NCBI GenBank assembly: GCA_037043015.1 | Contig: CM073324.1 | Span: 25,994,097-26,058,096 of the forward strand | Source of the DNA: Bryum argenteum | Taxonomy: Eukaryota > Streptophyta > Bryopsida > Bryales > Bryaceae | Length of the DNA: 64,000 bases | Reading direction: 5' to 3' | Shown: one piece after another, positions 36,318 through 48,577 of the stretch | Position numbering within the stretch: the stretch's first letter is position 1 | How the letters are laid out: every line of letters starts with the position of its first letter | Notes under the pieces: generated by a model | The model's input: the letters and a program-made list of their open reading frames with translations, nothing else | The model's database searches: none | What the model was told of the DNA's origin: nothing | Program-made: the position numbers and the translations under genes

Positions 36318-38761
36318 TTTGGTCCATGGGGGACATTTTGTGTGCCCAAAGCCGTCGTCAAGTTTGTAGATGACAACCATCAATATGGTAAGGTAAGTGA
36401 GATTCAACTTTGGGGTTTGAGACTTAGAACTCCAAGTCCATCTATCAACGACTCGTCCGATTGGACATATTACCCCGGGAAATCGGATTCACAAATATCA
36501 CATGACATGGACAAATTAGAGAGTTTAGTAATAACCCCAAATTCTAAGAAATGGTTCATAAAAAACGCCAATGCATCTCACGAATTAGGCTTAGGATGTG
36601 ATTTAAGTTTTATCGAGTTTTCGTCCTTACCGGTCCATAAACGTTTTGCTCCCGGGATGCGGAATTCACCAAGCAATGAAATTCCCTCCGTGCATTGGGT
36701 AGGGGGCAAGGAAGGTTTGGTTGACCCATTGACCCTATGCCGAAATCTTCTAGATTTTTTTTTTTTTTTTTTTTTTTGTTTAGCCTAACTCCATTTTGGT
36801 GAGAATTGTTAGAATGTCTAACTTGTACGCCGCATCAAGACCCGTGGAGGACTCCGGTGGGTTCCGTTGACGGTAAAAGAGCTCCTAACTTTCTTTGGCA
36901 TACTTATGCTAATGATTGCCAAAAAATTACCAAATGTTAGATTACATTGGTCAGTATCTTTCGATGAGTTCTTTCTAACCAAGTCAATTTCTAAGTGCAT
37001 GAGTAGAAATAGATTTGAGGACAAATTGAGATGTTTGCACCTAGTTGATCATAAAAATATTACAACCGATAAAATTAGCCCTAATTACCAGAAGTTAGCA
37101 AAAATGGAATGGTTAGTAAAGGAACATAATAACTTATGTTCTTTGTACTATCACCCCGAGCAAAATGTATGTGTAGATGAAATGATGATCAAGTATACCG
37201 GTAAGTATGCTCCCATTCGCCAATATATGAAAGCAAAACTCACGCAATATGGTCTAAAAATGTGGTGTTTGGCTAACTGTGTGTCCAAGTATGTGCAAAA
37301 GATAGAAATATATTGTGGGGCAAGCGATTCGGTAGAGGACGACAACGTTGGCGGGAGAGTGGTGCTGAGTCTAATGACCGATTTGGATGGTAAAGGGCAC
37401 ATTGTCAATTGTGTCAATTTTTTCACCTCACCGGCTTTGTTTTGGTCTTTGTTGGAGTGTGGCATATTTGCCACAGGAACATGTAGGACGAACTGAATCG
37501 GGTAGCCTCAAGCGCTCACGAACTCACCGGCGGGATCCCGGGGTCAACTTCAGTACCGAGTTCAAACAAGCGGGCGGATGTGCGCCGTTACATGGTATGA
37601 TAATAAACCTGTGTCATTGCTTTCAACCGCATGTAGCCGTATTGACACATCTAAATCTTTGTTTATATCTTGGTGGCATCTAGGGGGTTACATTCAAATC
37701 TCGGCGTCCCCGGTTTTGTTGCATTATCAAGAACACATGAGAGGTGTAGATGTCCACGATCAATTGCAGGATTACTAGTCTTTGCAAAGAAGGGATCACA
37801 AATGGTGGCATAAAATCTTCTTCCATATATTAGACCAGTCGTTCTTGAATGCATATATTTTGTATAAAATGGCCATGGTAAGAAAAGGCTCTACCCCATG
37901 TCGCATTTACATTTCTATGTTGAATGTGCTAACATGTTGATCGAAATGCCCATAGAAAAGCCGACATGTATGCCCAAGGCCACGGTTTCAAATCCCGGCA
38001 AATTGCATTACACAATGGCTTGGAGTGGTCATGGGAAGCGTAATCGGCAAAAGTGCCTGGTATGTAGGAAAATTCGCCAATGGTATTGCCCAACTTGCAT
38101 GTTCCATTTGTATGAGGGAATGCTTTGTGATTCACCATGGCAAATCGTGACACATAAATTATGTGATTTCATTTTTCTAACCCACCAATGTATAAAGGTT
38201 TGTAGGTGAGTCCAAAATTGCTTGCACTATAAACTTTGCTATGGATTTGATTTCCTATAATACCCACATCTTTCATTACACTTGTGACAATAAAAGTATA
38301 TCACGCTCCATGTTACATCCATATTTTATTGTTCTCACCAGCACTGATTTTAACCGATGTATGCTAGATATGTTTTCATGTGCATTGATGTATGTTCCAT
38401 TGGTTTTATTATTGGTAACAATGCTCTCTTTTGCATACCCAAATGCTTGCTCGTTTTCGAATGCTCCCAGTGACTACCTCTATTCTGCCCACTGACTACC
38501 CACCCATCGGCGTTCCCCATGTGCAGCGACGTTCCCATCCGCGATCCCTACTGTCAACTGCGGTAACTGCCACCCCCCCATCGATCTCTGCATTTCTCCA
38601 CCCGACCGGCGCTCCTCCTCCGACCCGTCTGCTGCGCAGTTTCCCTCCCAATTTCTTGCGTGGTTTTTTGAGACCCCACCCCACCTAATTGATTGCCCAA
38701 TTCCACAAGATTCGTTCGTAGATGCTCCTCACTGCCCGCATGAGCAGCCTTGGGCGTTTAA

Positions 38762-39692
38762 CCCCTAAAAATCCAGGAAAACCGATTCGGTTTTCTGAGA
38801 TTTCGGGCAGCTCATTTTAAGCATTTAAATTGATATTTTTGCCTAAGATTTTTATTGGGTGCTCCCCATACAGTAATGTGTATGTGGTAAAATTTTCAAA
38901 GTCAAATTTTAGTTTTATAACCTTCATCTAGAAATTTTAGGTTTCAAGTCCAAAACGGGCAGTTTAAAATAATTTTTTTTAATTTATTTTTTTTTAGAAA
39001 TATGTTCATTACCAAATTACTATTCAAATTCCAAAGTGTCCGAAGTCAAAAAGTTTACCAATTTTACAAGGGCAGCCTCCAAAACTTTCAAAAACAATCT
39101 TCACAATTTCTAGTAATTTTACAATTTTTTCTTTCAAAAATTGCCAAAATTCGAGATTTTGGATTTTTTCCAAGATTTTTTTTTTTTCGAAATTCACATT
39201 ATCATAAATGCACCTTCTCACCGTCGAGATTTTTCTCAAACTAAATATATCATACGTGGTGCTTGTTTTACTATATGGTTGTTTTTAGACCTTCTTTCAT
39301 AAAATATTTTACATTAAGGTCAAAAAGTGGAATTGGTCTCTAAAATTTTGCATGAGCATAACCAACTTGATTACCTACATGAAAAAAAATGAGGGAAAAA
39401 TATTTGGAATAAGAATCATCAAGTTGCCCTTGGCACCATTTAGACAATGCCTCTCACGCAATGGCAAAAAAAAAAGTGTTGGTCAAACTTTGATTGTTAT
39501 GATCTCACAAATGAAAAACATCCAACGGTTGAAATTTTGACCAGTCGTTTGTATACAAGTTAGGTACAAGATCTTACGGTTCAAAGTCTAAAACCAGAAA
39601 AAAAAGTTTCTCCATTTCCCCATCTCCCAATGAAGGTGAAAAATGACAGTTTTTGGTTCTGGAGGTCGAGGAAACCCCTGGATTTTTAGGGG
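38762..39692. mobile_element. TTAA-flanked piggyBac-type MITE B (931 bp)
   Basis: The ends are CCCCTAAAAATCCAGG and its reverse complement, with TTAA at 38758-38761 and 39693-39696. It is inserted into the TTAA that forms part of the right terminal repeat of the larger piggyBac element. The interior is AT-rich without a real ORF. It shares a TACAAGATCTTACGG segment with element A. Confidence 0.85.
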
Positions 39693-39703
39693 TTAAGGGT
39701 TAA

Positions 39704-40120
39704 GGTGAGCATGCCTATTCTCGTGCGTTTAAGGGAAATTGAGGGAATCTATATACTTGGAAAGAGAAATGAGTGGGTTACTATTTTTCAGGGATGAGGA
39801 ATAGGAAAAGACTTACTTTCCCTATTTTTGTGGACTCTAAAAAAACACACATAATTAAATACAATTTTTAGAAGCGTTAGCCTAAAAGCGGGCACCCTAA
39901 TTATGTTTGCATGAGGTACATGCAAGGGAGGTTAGATCTTTATGAAAGAAAGAATCTTGGGTGCACGCTTTTAGGTAGGTGGCCGCTTATAGGCAGCTTG
40001 ACCGTAAGCCAAATGAAAAGTCATCTTCATTTGGATCACTCCAGGATGAGACTTGCTACTTCACTGGAGGCACCTTGTGGAATTAATTTTTACCCATTGA
40101 ACTACCTTGTGCGAATATGC
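39704..40120. other. Intergenic DNA
   Basis: No gene recognised; a 71-codon frame at 39911-40126 has no domain. Confidence 0.4.
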
Positions 40121-40534
40121 TTGTAAAATGGCGTTATTCCGCTAAAATGACGCTTTTTGGAGTGCTTAAAATGAAAATATGATGTTGGTTTTTGTCGAGT
40201 TTTGACATGATAGGGTAAATGTTTCTTGAACGGCCATTCAAAAACAACAATGTTTCTGAACGGCCGTTCAGAAATATTGCCCTTTTACTCTGTCCAAAGG
40301 TCAAAAACCATGGAAAATGTGTGGTATTATGGAACTTTTGGTGATTTTACAGAAATTTTGGTGATATTACGGAGTACATGTGTGATATCAATAAACATGC
40401 CATTTTATAGGCATAAATACTTTCTGAACTTCACTTCAAAAACATGCTTGTAAAATGGCACGTTTGCACAATATAGCACTTTAGCTCCACTAAAATGGCA
40501 CATGGAATAGTGCCATTTTAACGGAATTGAGGTT
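40121..40534. mobile_element. Short TIR element (MITE-like), copy 2
   Basis: The right end (TGCCATTTTAACGGAATTGAGGTT) and the left AAAATGGCGTTATTCCG match the 13177-13431 element. The left outer edge is eroded, so the boundary is approximate. The interior carries a GAACGGCCGTTCAGAA palindrome in place of the TTCTGAAC palindrome of copy 1, and several AAAATGGCA words. Confidence 0.65.
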
Positions 40535-40559
40535 AATAGTAATTTTTGTACCAGAGTTT

Positions 40560-41785
40560 TGTGAGTTCCCCGTTCCCTCACGTACTTGTGCTCGCAGGAG
40601 TGCTCTACGGAATGCCTGTCTCAGCTCTGTGATTGTGAGCCTCCGCCTTGGCATCTTGCCTGCCACGCGCTAAAGGACACGATGGTGTCCTCCAACAACG
40701 TTGCCACATGTGAGTTGTACAGTTCCCGTATCCAATCCGCGGAAGTGTCATCTGCTCCGACCTCTCTCACACTTCGGCACCTCCTCACCTCCTCCAAGAT
40801 CATGTAAGCATTCTTGTTATCCTGGCAATCTTTGATCACAACTCGTACAAGATCGAGGTCTGTAGATTCATACTACGATAACGGTTCGCCGACTTTGGCA
40901 ATTGTTGCTCGGACAAGCGCGGCTCTCAAATTCAAGCGTTGTTGGAAACGAGTGAGTCTTCGGCCTGGCATGAACAGCAATCGCGAGATAGAGTTGCAAC
41001 GACCATGGAACCTCATATTGCCTGGGCGGTGTCGTCAGCAGCCTTCCGACTACAATCTCACACCTCGAAACAATCTTCAAACTGCAACCTCGAAGCTCGA
41101 ATCGACATGTGCGATGATGACGAACAACTTTTTATTGTTTAAGGACGGTTAAAAAGCCATCTGTGCCGAAGCATTGTTACCAATCTCTAAGCTCAAAAAT
41201 TTGTGTATGGATATCTAAGGACGGTTGAAAAGCCATTTGTGCCGAAGCATTGTTGCCAATCTCTGACCTCGAATCGGTGATCTCATGCTCTCGGCACTGG
41301 TCTCGTTCAGTGGATTTCGGCGTGATATCAAAGGCAATGATATCTTTGGAGAAGGCAAACCAGACAATCCTTAATCGGTGATCTCATGCTCTCGGCACTG
41401 GTCTCGTTCGGTGGATTTCGGGATGATATCAAAGACAACGATATCTTCGGAGAAGACAAACCGAATATTCCTTACGACCAACGCTCGCCAGCTCCGTGTG
41501 GAAAACGGCATGTGGGGCCTTGTTGTAACCAATCTTATGTTGTGGATCCACTCATTCTCTCCGTCAACGACCCTGCACGCTATCTTTCAACATCAACAAA
41601 CACTTTAGATCCAACCTCACAAACTCTTGCTGAAACGGTGCTCCCTCACGATACCGTCACATGCTTCCGAGTGAAACTACAATCTCATGCTTCCGAATGA
41701 AACTTCTTGTACCACAGTCCCTACTCTCAATCTCATTGACATTTTGATGCTACTCATCGTTCGTACTCACGGAGACTGCACATAA
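40560..41785. other. Low-copy DNA with coding-like relics and local duplications
   Basis: It has better-than-average base balance and short frames on both strands (for example minus 40621-40839 and plus 41386-41700), but no recognised protein. It could be the internal region of the LTR element whose putative LTR is at 41786-41987, but I see no primer-binding site or gag/pol motif. Confidence 0.3.
41140..41475 (+). repeat. Two adjacent tandem duplications
   Basis: Unit A (about 41140-41205 and 41217-41270) shares AAGGACGGTTRAAAAGCCAT and GCCGAAGCATTGTT. Unit B (about 41274-41370 and 41375-41473) shares TCGGTGATCTCATGCTCTCG and GGATTTCGG plus ATGATATC blocks. Both are about 90-95 percent alike by eye. 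Confidence 0.85.
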
Positions 41786-41987
41786 TGTTAGACGAGGAGA
41801 CAGAGTAACGATCAATGAATAGAACCATGTACATTATAATAGAAGATGTGCAGTAGGGGACATGCCCCCCCCCCCCACTGCCATTATATAGCAAGCCATA
41901 GGCACTTGACCAACGGCTAACGACTAACTGCTAACCGCCCAGCCGTCGGGGTTATGGGCCCCACCACGATGACCCGTCCTCCTAACA
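41786..41987 (-). mobile_element. Possible solo LTR (202 bp)
   Basis: On the minus strand it starts TGTTAGGAGGACGGG and ends GTCTAACA, the TG...CA and short inverted ends of an LTR. A TATATAATGG box lies about 90 bp inside, followed by a G-run (plus-strand C12 at 41869-41880). No primer-binding site adjoins it and flanking 5-bp duplications do not match, so it could be one LTR of a decayed element. Confidence 0.4.
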
Positions 41988-42889
41988 TTTTTAGTCACTT
42001 TTTACTTCACTTCTTACTTGAGGTGACCCTTTATTTTGAACTTGGGCAAATCAGTATTATATTCTCTACTATTTTCATAAAGTGTTGAGAATTTGTATAC
42101 TCCCGCTCATTTAAAACCTCCTTAAGATTTTCCTAAACCTTTAATGGTTACAAGATGAATAAATTGAATGGTAGGTGTTCCTATTTCTTGACATATTTTC
42201 CAGGAGGGGCATTGTTTTTGTCTGAGTATGGCGTCGTATCGCTTGGTAGAAGTCTGCTCCCTTGAACATTTTGAAGTGCTCGGTTCCATGAAGTTTATGA
42301 ATCTTGTAATCTCTATAGTGAAAAAAATTCAAAAAATTTGTAAAGCTCTTGACACTAGTGCTCTACAAGATGCTACAGTAAAGTTTGGAAAGTATCTTGT
42401 AAAAGATCTGAAAATGGCTAGTTGACTTGCTCATTTTGGAGAGAGCTCAAGGGTGGAGGTTGCTACCCCCTTAGGCTTTAAGGGATTAAATACTATTTTG
42501 TGTTCTCCTATGTTTTTTTATTGATAGAACATGACATAAAAAGGCTTAGTAAAAGCTTCATGTTCCTCTTTACTTGGAGACATCAATAGGCATTGGCAAT
42601 GGATACAAGTGTTGACCTTTGAAACCACTTTCAGAGGATGGAATGTTTGATGGTGAACTCTAAACGACCAAAGATTTAATTGGGTGATATTGTATAGATT
42701 TTTATGAAACAAGCGTTTGCCAACTATATGGAAAATCCTATATAGATGAGGTTGGCAAATTTTACTTACTGCAATCAAAGAAGTTCATGAACTTGTCCAT
42801 TTATTACACAATGAAGTTTGTAATGTTCTACACATTTTTAGATGAGGAAGTACTTGAATAAGAAATAAAGAAGATATTATTCCTCCATA
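41988..42889. other. AT-rich DNA without recognised genes
   Basis: It contains a 65-codon frame (42228-42425) and others of similar length. No domain or repeat is seen. Confidence 0.4.
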
Positions 42890-44470
42890 ATGAAAAGATG
42901 GGGAACCGTAACCACTCGGTCAAAATCATTGTTGAAGCAAACTGCAAGAAATGTACGCACTTTGTCCAAGGTCAACAAAGTGAAGGTGAGTAATATATTT
43001 TCATACATAAAACTCTAACAACCAGTGACATGCATATATTATCATTTGTAGTAGTGGAACCTTGAATGCAACATGATTAATTTGCAATATCAAAAACCAC
43101 ATTGTAGTTTACACATATCTGTACCCTTCTACATTATTCCCAATAAATGCACAGTATGGAGATAGAGCAATAAAGAAAAATTTTAAAAATCTACATTTAG
43201 TATAGAGATTGTAACAATGGTCATAAACCTTTGTCGATGTAATAAATTAAATTGTTCAAACATTCTTAGAGTAAAATGTATTCACTAATTAATTACAAGT
43301 TCATGGATATATAAATGTAGAGAAGAGTGGAACATAATGTAGAATGAAAAAATAGATTTTAATACAATCACTGCGCCTATTCTTGATGAAATTGACTTCC
43401 TACAAATAGAATATATTCCTTTGAATATCAAATATGGCATGGTACATAAAACTCACTTTCTATATAGAGCAACCGTAATCGAAACCTTGGAAATTCATCA
43501 AATCTTGCACTAGAACTCTAAAACGCCATCCTTAAATATAAAGAAGTTCACATCCTATTTACATAGGCAAAGGTCCTTGCTTCGTGTTCAATAATATTAT
43601 TGTGGACTTGTATGCTTTCTTATTAAGGGTCGACAACTAAAGAGGAAAAAGGGAAAGACTTGCCGAAGAATGAACACATATCATACTAGCGCACCAAAAC
43701 CAAGAAAAAGAGCCCCAAAGAGTAAACGTATGCTTCAACGTGCACCTAAACGAGCACGGTCTCCATCCTTATCTTCATATGAAAATGATAGTGAATCAAG
43801 TTGTTCATGTGAAATTTCTCGAAGGAGGCCTCGGAAGAAGAAAGGTGATCATGGAATAAATGCAACTCACTCTCATAGCAAATCCGGATCATTTCAAGAC
43901 TCTATACCACTAGCTAGCAAACAAGTCTCCCCAGACGCATCTCAGTAAGATTCTAAATTCATCTCATGCTTATCTATAACCTATTACATTGGTAGAAAAA
44001 CAAGATATAACCAACTTGCTGAAAATGGTTGCAATCACAAAGACATCAATGATTTTTATCAATGTAAACAAGTTGTTTGTACTCACATTTCTTACTAACA
44101 TTGTGGACACTTGGCCAATTTTGCTTAGTAAGAAATTATTTCATTTACAAGACAAAACATGAAACTTTTAAGTATTGATAATGCACAAATTAAATGTATG
44201 CTAGTACCATAAATTTAAATAACTCTATCATACATATCGCTAGGAGAAATTTCCATAATTAAAAGGCTTCAAATTTACTCAAATGTATTATTAAGTACGA
44301 ATTATTGCAGGGTGGAGCCTGGATTAGATCAATGGGACTTGAATGGGGCTCACGCTGCTCATGAGCCACTTGAGGCACAAGGACAATTTGAGCCCCCTGG
44401 ATGTCCTCCGGTACCTGCAAAACCTGAAGAGAAACCTCGAGGTGCCTCTGCTTGCCATGGACTATTATAA
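42890..44470 (+). CDS. Hypothetical basic protein, three-exon model (190 aa)
   Basis: Exons 42890-42985, 43628-43944 and 44311-44470 have GT donors and AG acceptors in consistent phase and give 190 residues ending in TAA. The first two exons are very basic (LKRKKGKTCRR, KPRKRAPKSKRMLQRAPKR, SRRRPRKKKG), resembling nuclear localisation signals. The last is Pro/Glu-rich (QGQFEPPGCPPVPAKPEEKP). No folded domain is recognised. Basic C-terminal tails of this kind occur in FAR1/MULE-type transposase-derived proteins, but there is no direct evidence for that here. It could also be the 3' end of a longer gene. Confidence 0.35.
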
Positions 44471-45115
44471 TGTTTCTATTTTGTCAGCTAAGCACTTTGT
44501 AGTAAATGGCTCTTCCTTCACACTGCAACCATCAGCCATCCTTTTTGTAATTGCTCGTTTTTAGTTTTTGAGGAATTGGACGACAATTCTGTTTGTAGAA
44601 ACAAAGAAATCTCGCACCAGTCCTGTTATTGATCAGATTCTTCAGGCGATTCTACAACTCGTTGCTTTGTTCACACGCTCCCTACCCACTGTTCCCAATG
44701 TGCATCATGAACTTGTAATTTGCAATAAGAATGAGTGCTCCTCCCAAGGAGGTGAATGACATGCTTCGACGTCAACAACGTCAACGCTTCGGCCTTGGCA
44801 AGCACACAGCCGGAATTGCAGTGGCAGAAGACGAAACCGAGCTGTGGCGTCGGTGTGGCTGTTTTATAAAAGGAATGAGTTCGCCAGTCAGCGCATGTCT
44901 GGGCAACTCGACTCAAGGAATTCATTCACCCACAGAATCCACACATGGATTTGGGAGGCCCTTGAACGAAATCTCTAATGCCGAAGGAAATCTGAAGGGG
45001 TGCCGATGCAAGACGGGGGAATAAGAGCGAAGATTGGACCTACTTCTACTATTCATTCCATCACAAATATTCGTTGGAAGGGGGGGCGATAGGAGGTGGC
45101 GTGCCAGCTTCATCA
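44471..45115. other. Spacer between hypothetical gene and plastid TPI
   Basis: It holds only short frames. The part next to 45116 is probably the 3' UTR of the TPI gene on the minus strand. Confidence 0.45.
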
Positions 45116-46244
<1,129 letters not shown>

Positions 46245-47354
46245 TGCTGCGACGATGAGGACGACGCTACAATGCGGATGGTGCGAGAGGATGGATCTGG
46301 CGCCCTCAGATCACTATCCAAGTCACGTATGGCCTGCCTGCGAGCGTGCCTGCCTGCTGCTGCTGTTTAGACAACTGAATCCTCACTAGAGTGTCGGAAT
46401 CCGCTAGTTTGCTCGCTTGCGCTGCGTGGCAGGGACAATTGGACACTCCAAAGTTAAGGCGCGGGTGAGAAAGGCAAGGCTGGGAAGGGTCGCCCCCGTC
46501 GTCGCCGCATCCAACGGTCCAAGCACTCACCCCTATGACCGTGACCCCCATGACCGCAGCCTTATCTCCCTTCTTACCAGAATCACTCTTCCACTTACCA
46601 AACCATAATCGTCGTCCTCCTTGTGTCTGCAAACAAAGAATTGGGATTACCGGTACCACCTCGCTGACAGAAATCATGTAAATATCTTGTACACGTTCGA
46701 TCAAAGACCGTGCGTTTGGTAGAAGCAGTCAGACAGTCAGACTGATGGATTATATTAGTAAACTATAGACTGCAAGATCCGTATTGCTCCAACTATATAC
46801 AGAGATTCGAACATGGGATAACGATCACTACAATGCGCTGCAAACCCAGAAGCTTCTTTCATCGACCACTCCTCAGAAGTTGATGCAAAGCTCGATCCAC
46901 ATCATGGACGTTTCAAGATGCCGGAGTACTAGTCAATGGGATGCTTTGTAGATTCGGGGAGTAGAAACGGATCGATCTGAAACATAAAATATGGGAGGTG
47001 GGGTCGTGCATGCATGCAGCTTCGGGATCGGAGCCCGATTTATATCCTATATATATGTGATGACTGATGAGAGCAAGGACGGCAGGGGAAGGATATGTTC
47101 GGCAGGCTGCAGGCAGAGGCATAAAATAGGCAATGAGTGCCAGGGGCGTCACGTGGAGTCGTCGACTCTTGGGCTCTTGCCCTTTGCATCAACGAAACAG
47201 GTATCTTGAATTTTGATTTTTCACTATACATATTCTTATTGAAATTTATATTCCAATTGTCAGCGGCTCCTTCAAATGGGTCCATCATTTCATCTTCAAA
47301 GCTCTTAGAAAGAAAGAGGAAAAATTAGAGGACCTAGGCCTACGCTGGCCTACG
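46245..47354. other. Upstream region of plastid TPI and beyond
   Basis: 46245-46710 is GC-rich and probably contains the TPI promoter and 5' UTR (minus strand). 46720-47354 shows short frames only. Confidence 0.45.
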
Positions 47355-47448
47355 TTAAATGCAAGAACGGTGCATTTGGGTGCAACCACAGCCAGATTGA
47401 ATTTGCATAAATTGATTGGGAATGTCGATGGGCTGTTCTTGCATTTAA
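47355..47448. repeat. Small hairpin flanked by TTAA (94 bp)
   Basis: Arms TTAAATGCAAGAAC (47355-47368) and GTTCTTGCATTTAA (47435-47448) are perfect inverted repeats with TTAA at both outer edges. It could be a miniature TTAA-type insertion or a simple hairpin. Confidence 0.5.
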
Positions 47449-47713
47449 TTTTGAGCGCTCCAAACCCCAAAACTGCAATTTTCTATCACCTTGTTGACTT
47501 CTGGGTATGAGAAATGTTTTTATGTTCTTTTGAAAATTTCAATACTAGGATCTTGAAGATAAGTATCATCATATGATATTTTGGGCATATCATCAAGGGT
47601 AGGTCAAATGGGCATTTTATTCACTCCAACCCTTAAGGAGCTTGGTGTTCTTATTTATTTATTTACCATCAGAGGTAGTGGTTGAAATTTCAATTGTTGA
47701 ATCGTTACCATTA

Positions 47714-47929
47714 CACTAAAGTTGATAATTAGTGTTAGATTATTATAAGATTTGAAAATGCTATAAGTTTTTACTTTTGTTTAAAAAATTTACCAAGAGC
47801 ATTGATTCTTATACTATATAAGGACCCCCATCTTGGCCAATATAGTGGGTAAAATTATTGAACAACAGTAAAGACTTATAACATGTTTATGTAAATTAGT
47901 GTATCTAACACTAATTATCAAATTTAGTG
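47714..47929. mobile_element. MITE, TA-flanked, copy 2 (216 bp)
   Basis: Ends CACTAAAGTTGATAATTAGTG and the reverse complement of CACTAAATTTGATAATTAGTG, with TA at both edges (47712-47713, 47930-47931). The interior (AAAATGCTATAAGTTTTTAC, AACATGTTTATRTAAATTAG) matches 7655-7871. Confidence 0.85.
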
Positions 47930-47931
47930 TA

Positions 47932-48577
47932 GTGAGATTACAGCATCCAAAGTTGATGCAAACAGAATTTCGTTCATCTTTGGCAAACATGGTCTACTTT
48001 GTTCAAAGAGGACTTGATGATTACATTTCAAATACTTCGCTCATATTATTTTTCATGTGGAGAACTATAAGTTGAGCATGTCTATGCAAAATCTTAGACA
48101 CTCATTTGGCTTGTTGAACCTTCATGCAATATATTCTCTAGAAGAAGGTTCAAAAACAACAATTTGGTAGTACATACAATACGTTAATTGTGTTCAATTT
48201 AGGAGAAAAGTGAACGGTGAGTAGGTATCTTCACAGGTTTAAGAATTTTGAGGGAAAAAAAAACTCAATAATTCCTAAAATCAAATTTTAACAACTATTA
48301 AAAGAAAAACTGTAATATTGCGTAAAACTTTCAAACTAGCTCTTATTATTCTTGGGATTTCTCTTGTAGAATTGGTGGAAGTTTCAACTTGGGTCACCGG
48401 GAATTTTGAGTAGAAATGACTCAAGAAAAGATTCTAGAAAAAAAGAAAAAGAAAAAATAAGAATTTTAATCTTATTTTAATCTGAAAACTAAAATCTAAA
48501 ATCTCTGCTAAAATTTTCAAAAGATAAAATTTGACTTCACAAGCCTTTCCACATACACCTTGTAGTAAAACTCTTAA
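47932..48577. other. AT-rich spacer
   Basis: Nothing recognisable lies between the two mobile elements. Confidence 0.5.

Larger units (their letters stand above)
31968..38209 (+). pseudogene. piggyBac-like transposase, interrupted and decayed
   Basis: This is a cut-and-paste transposase with the DDE_Tnp_1_7 fold. The N-terminal part is 31968-32714. It resumes in the same frame at 36321 after the CACTA insertion and runs to a poly-T run at 36755-36778. A shifted frame gives MSNLYAA, the piggyBac TNxYA-like motif, then WVPLTVKELLTFFGI and a long catalytic region (36867-37496) with MSRNRFEDKLRCLHL and VDEMMIKYTGKYAPIRQYM. The first catalytic Asp is at 37176. The second is replaced by Val in CVNFFTS (37413-37415). 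The third is in RGVDVHDQL (37749). A C-terminal zinc-binding segment (KCLVCRK, YCPTC) ends near 38209. At least three frameshifts or stops (near 36860, 37494 and 37776) make it inactive. Confidence 0.88.
30824..39699 (+). mobile_element. Plant piggyBac element with nested insertions (8.9 kb)
   Basis: TTAA lies on both sides (30820-30823, 39700-39703). The left terminal repeat is CCCTTAAGCGCCCA (30824-30837). The right repeat is split: TGGGCGTTTAA at 38751-38761 and GGG at 39697-39699. Together these give the left repeat in reverse complement with one mismatch. The split is caused by element B, inserted at the TTAA inside that repeat. A CACTA element (32715-36317) lies in the transposase ORF. 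Without both insertions the element is about 4.3 kb. It encodes one recognisable protein, a decayed piggyBac transposase. 30830-31960 has only short frames and may be leader or a lost second gene. Confidence 0.85.

Noticed and set aside
36867-37496. Assignment of this ORF to a virus or to a hAT or MULE transposase
   Set aside because: The VDEMM, RQYM, NFFTS and GVDxxDQ motif order and the C-terminal Cys-rich end are those of piggyBac transposases, and the TTAA flanks agree.
41786-41987. Complete LTR retrotransposon at 40.5-42 kb
   Set aside because: Only one LTR-like unit is visible, with no primer-binding site, polypurine tract or gag/pol motif, so I list only a possible solo LTR.
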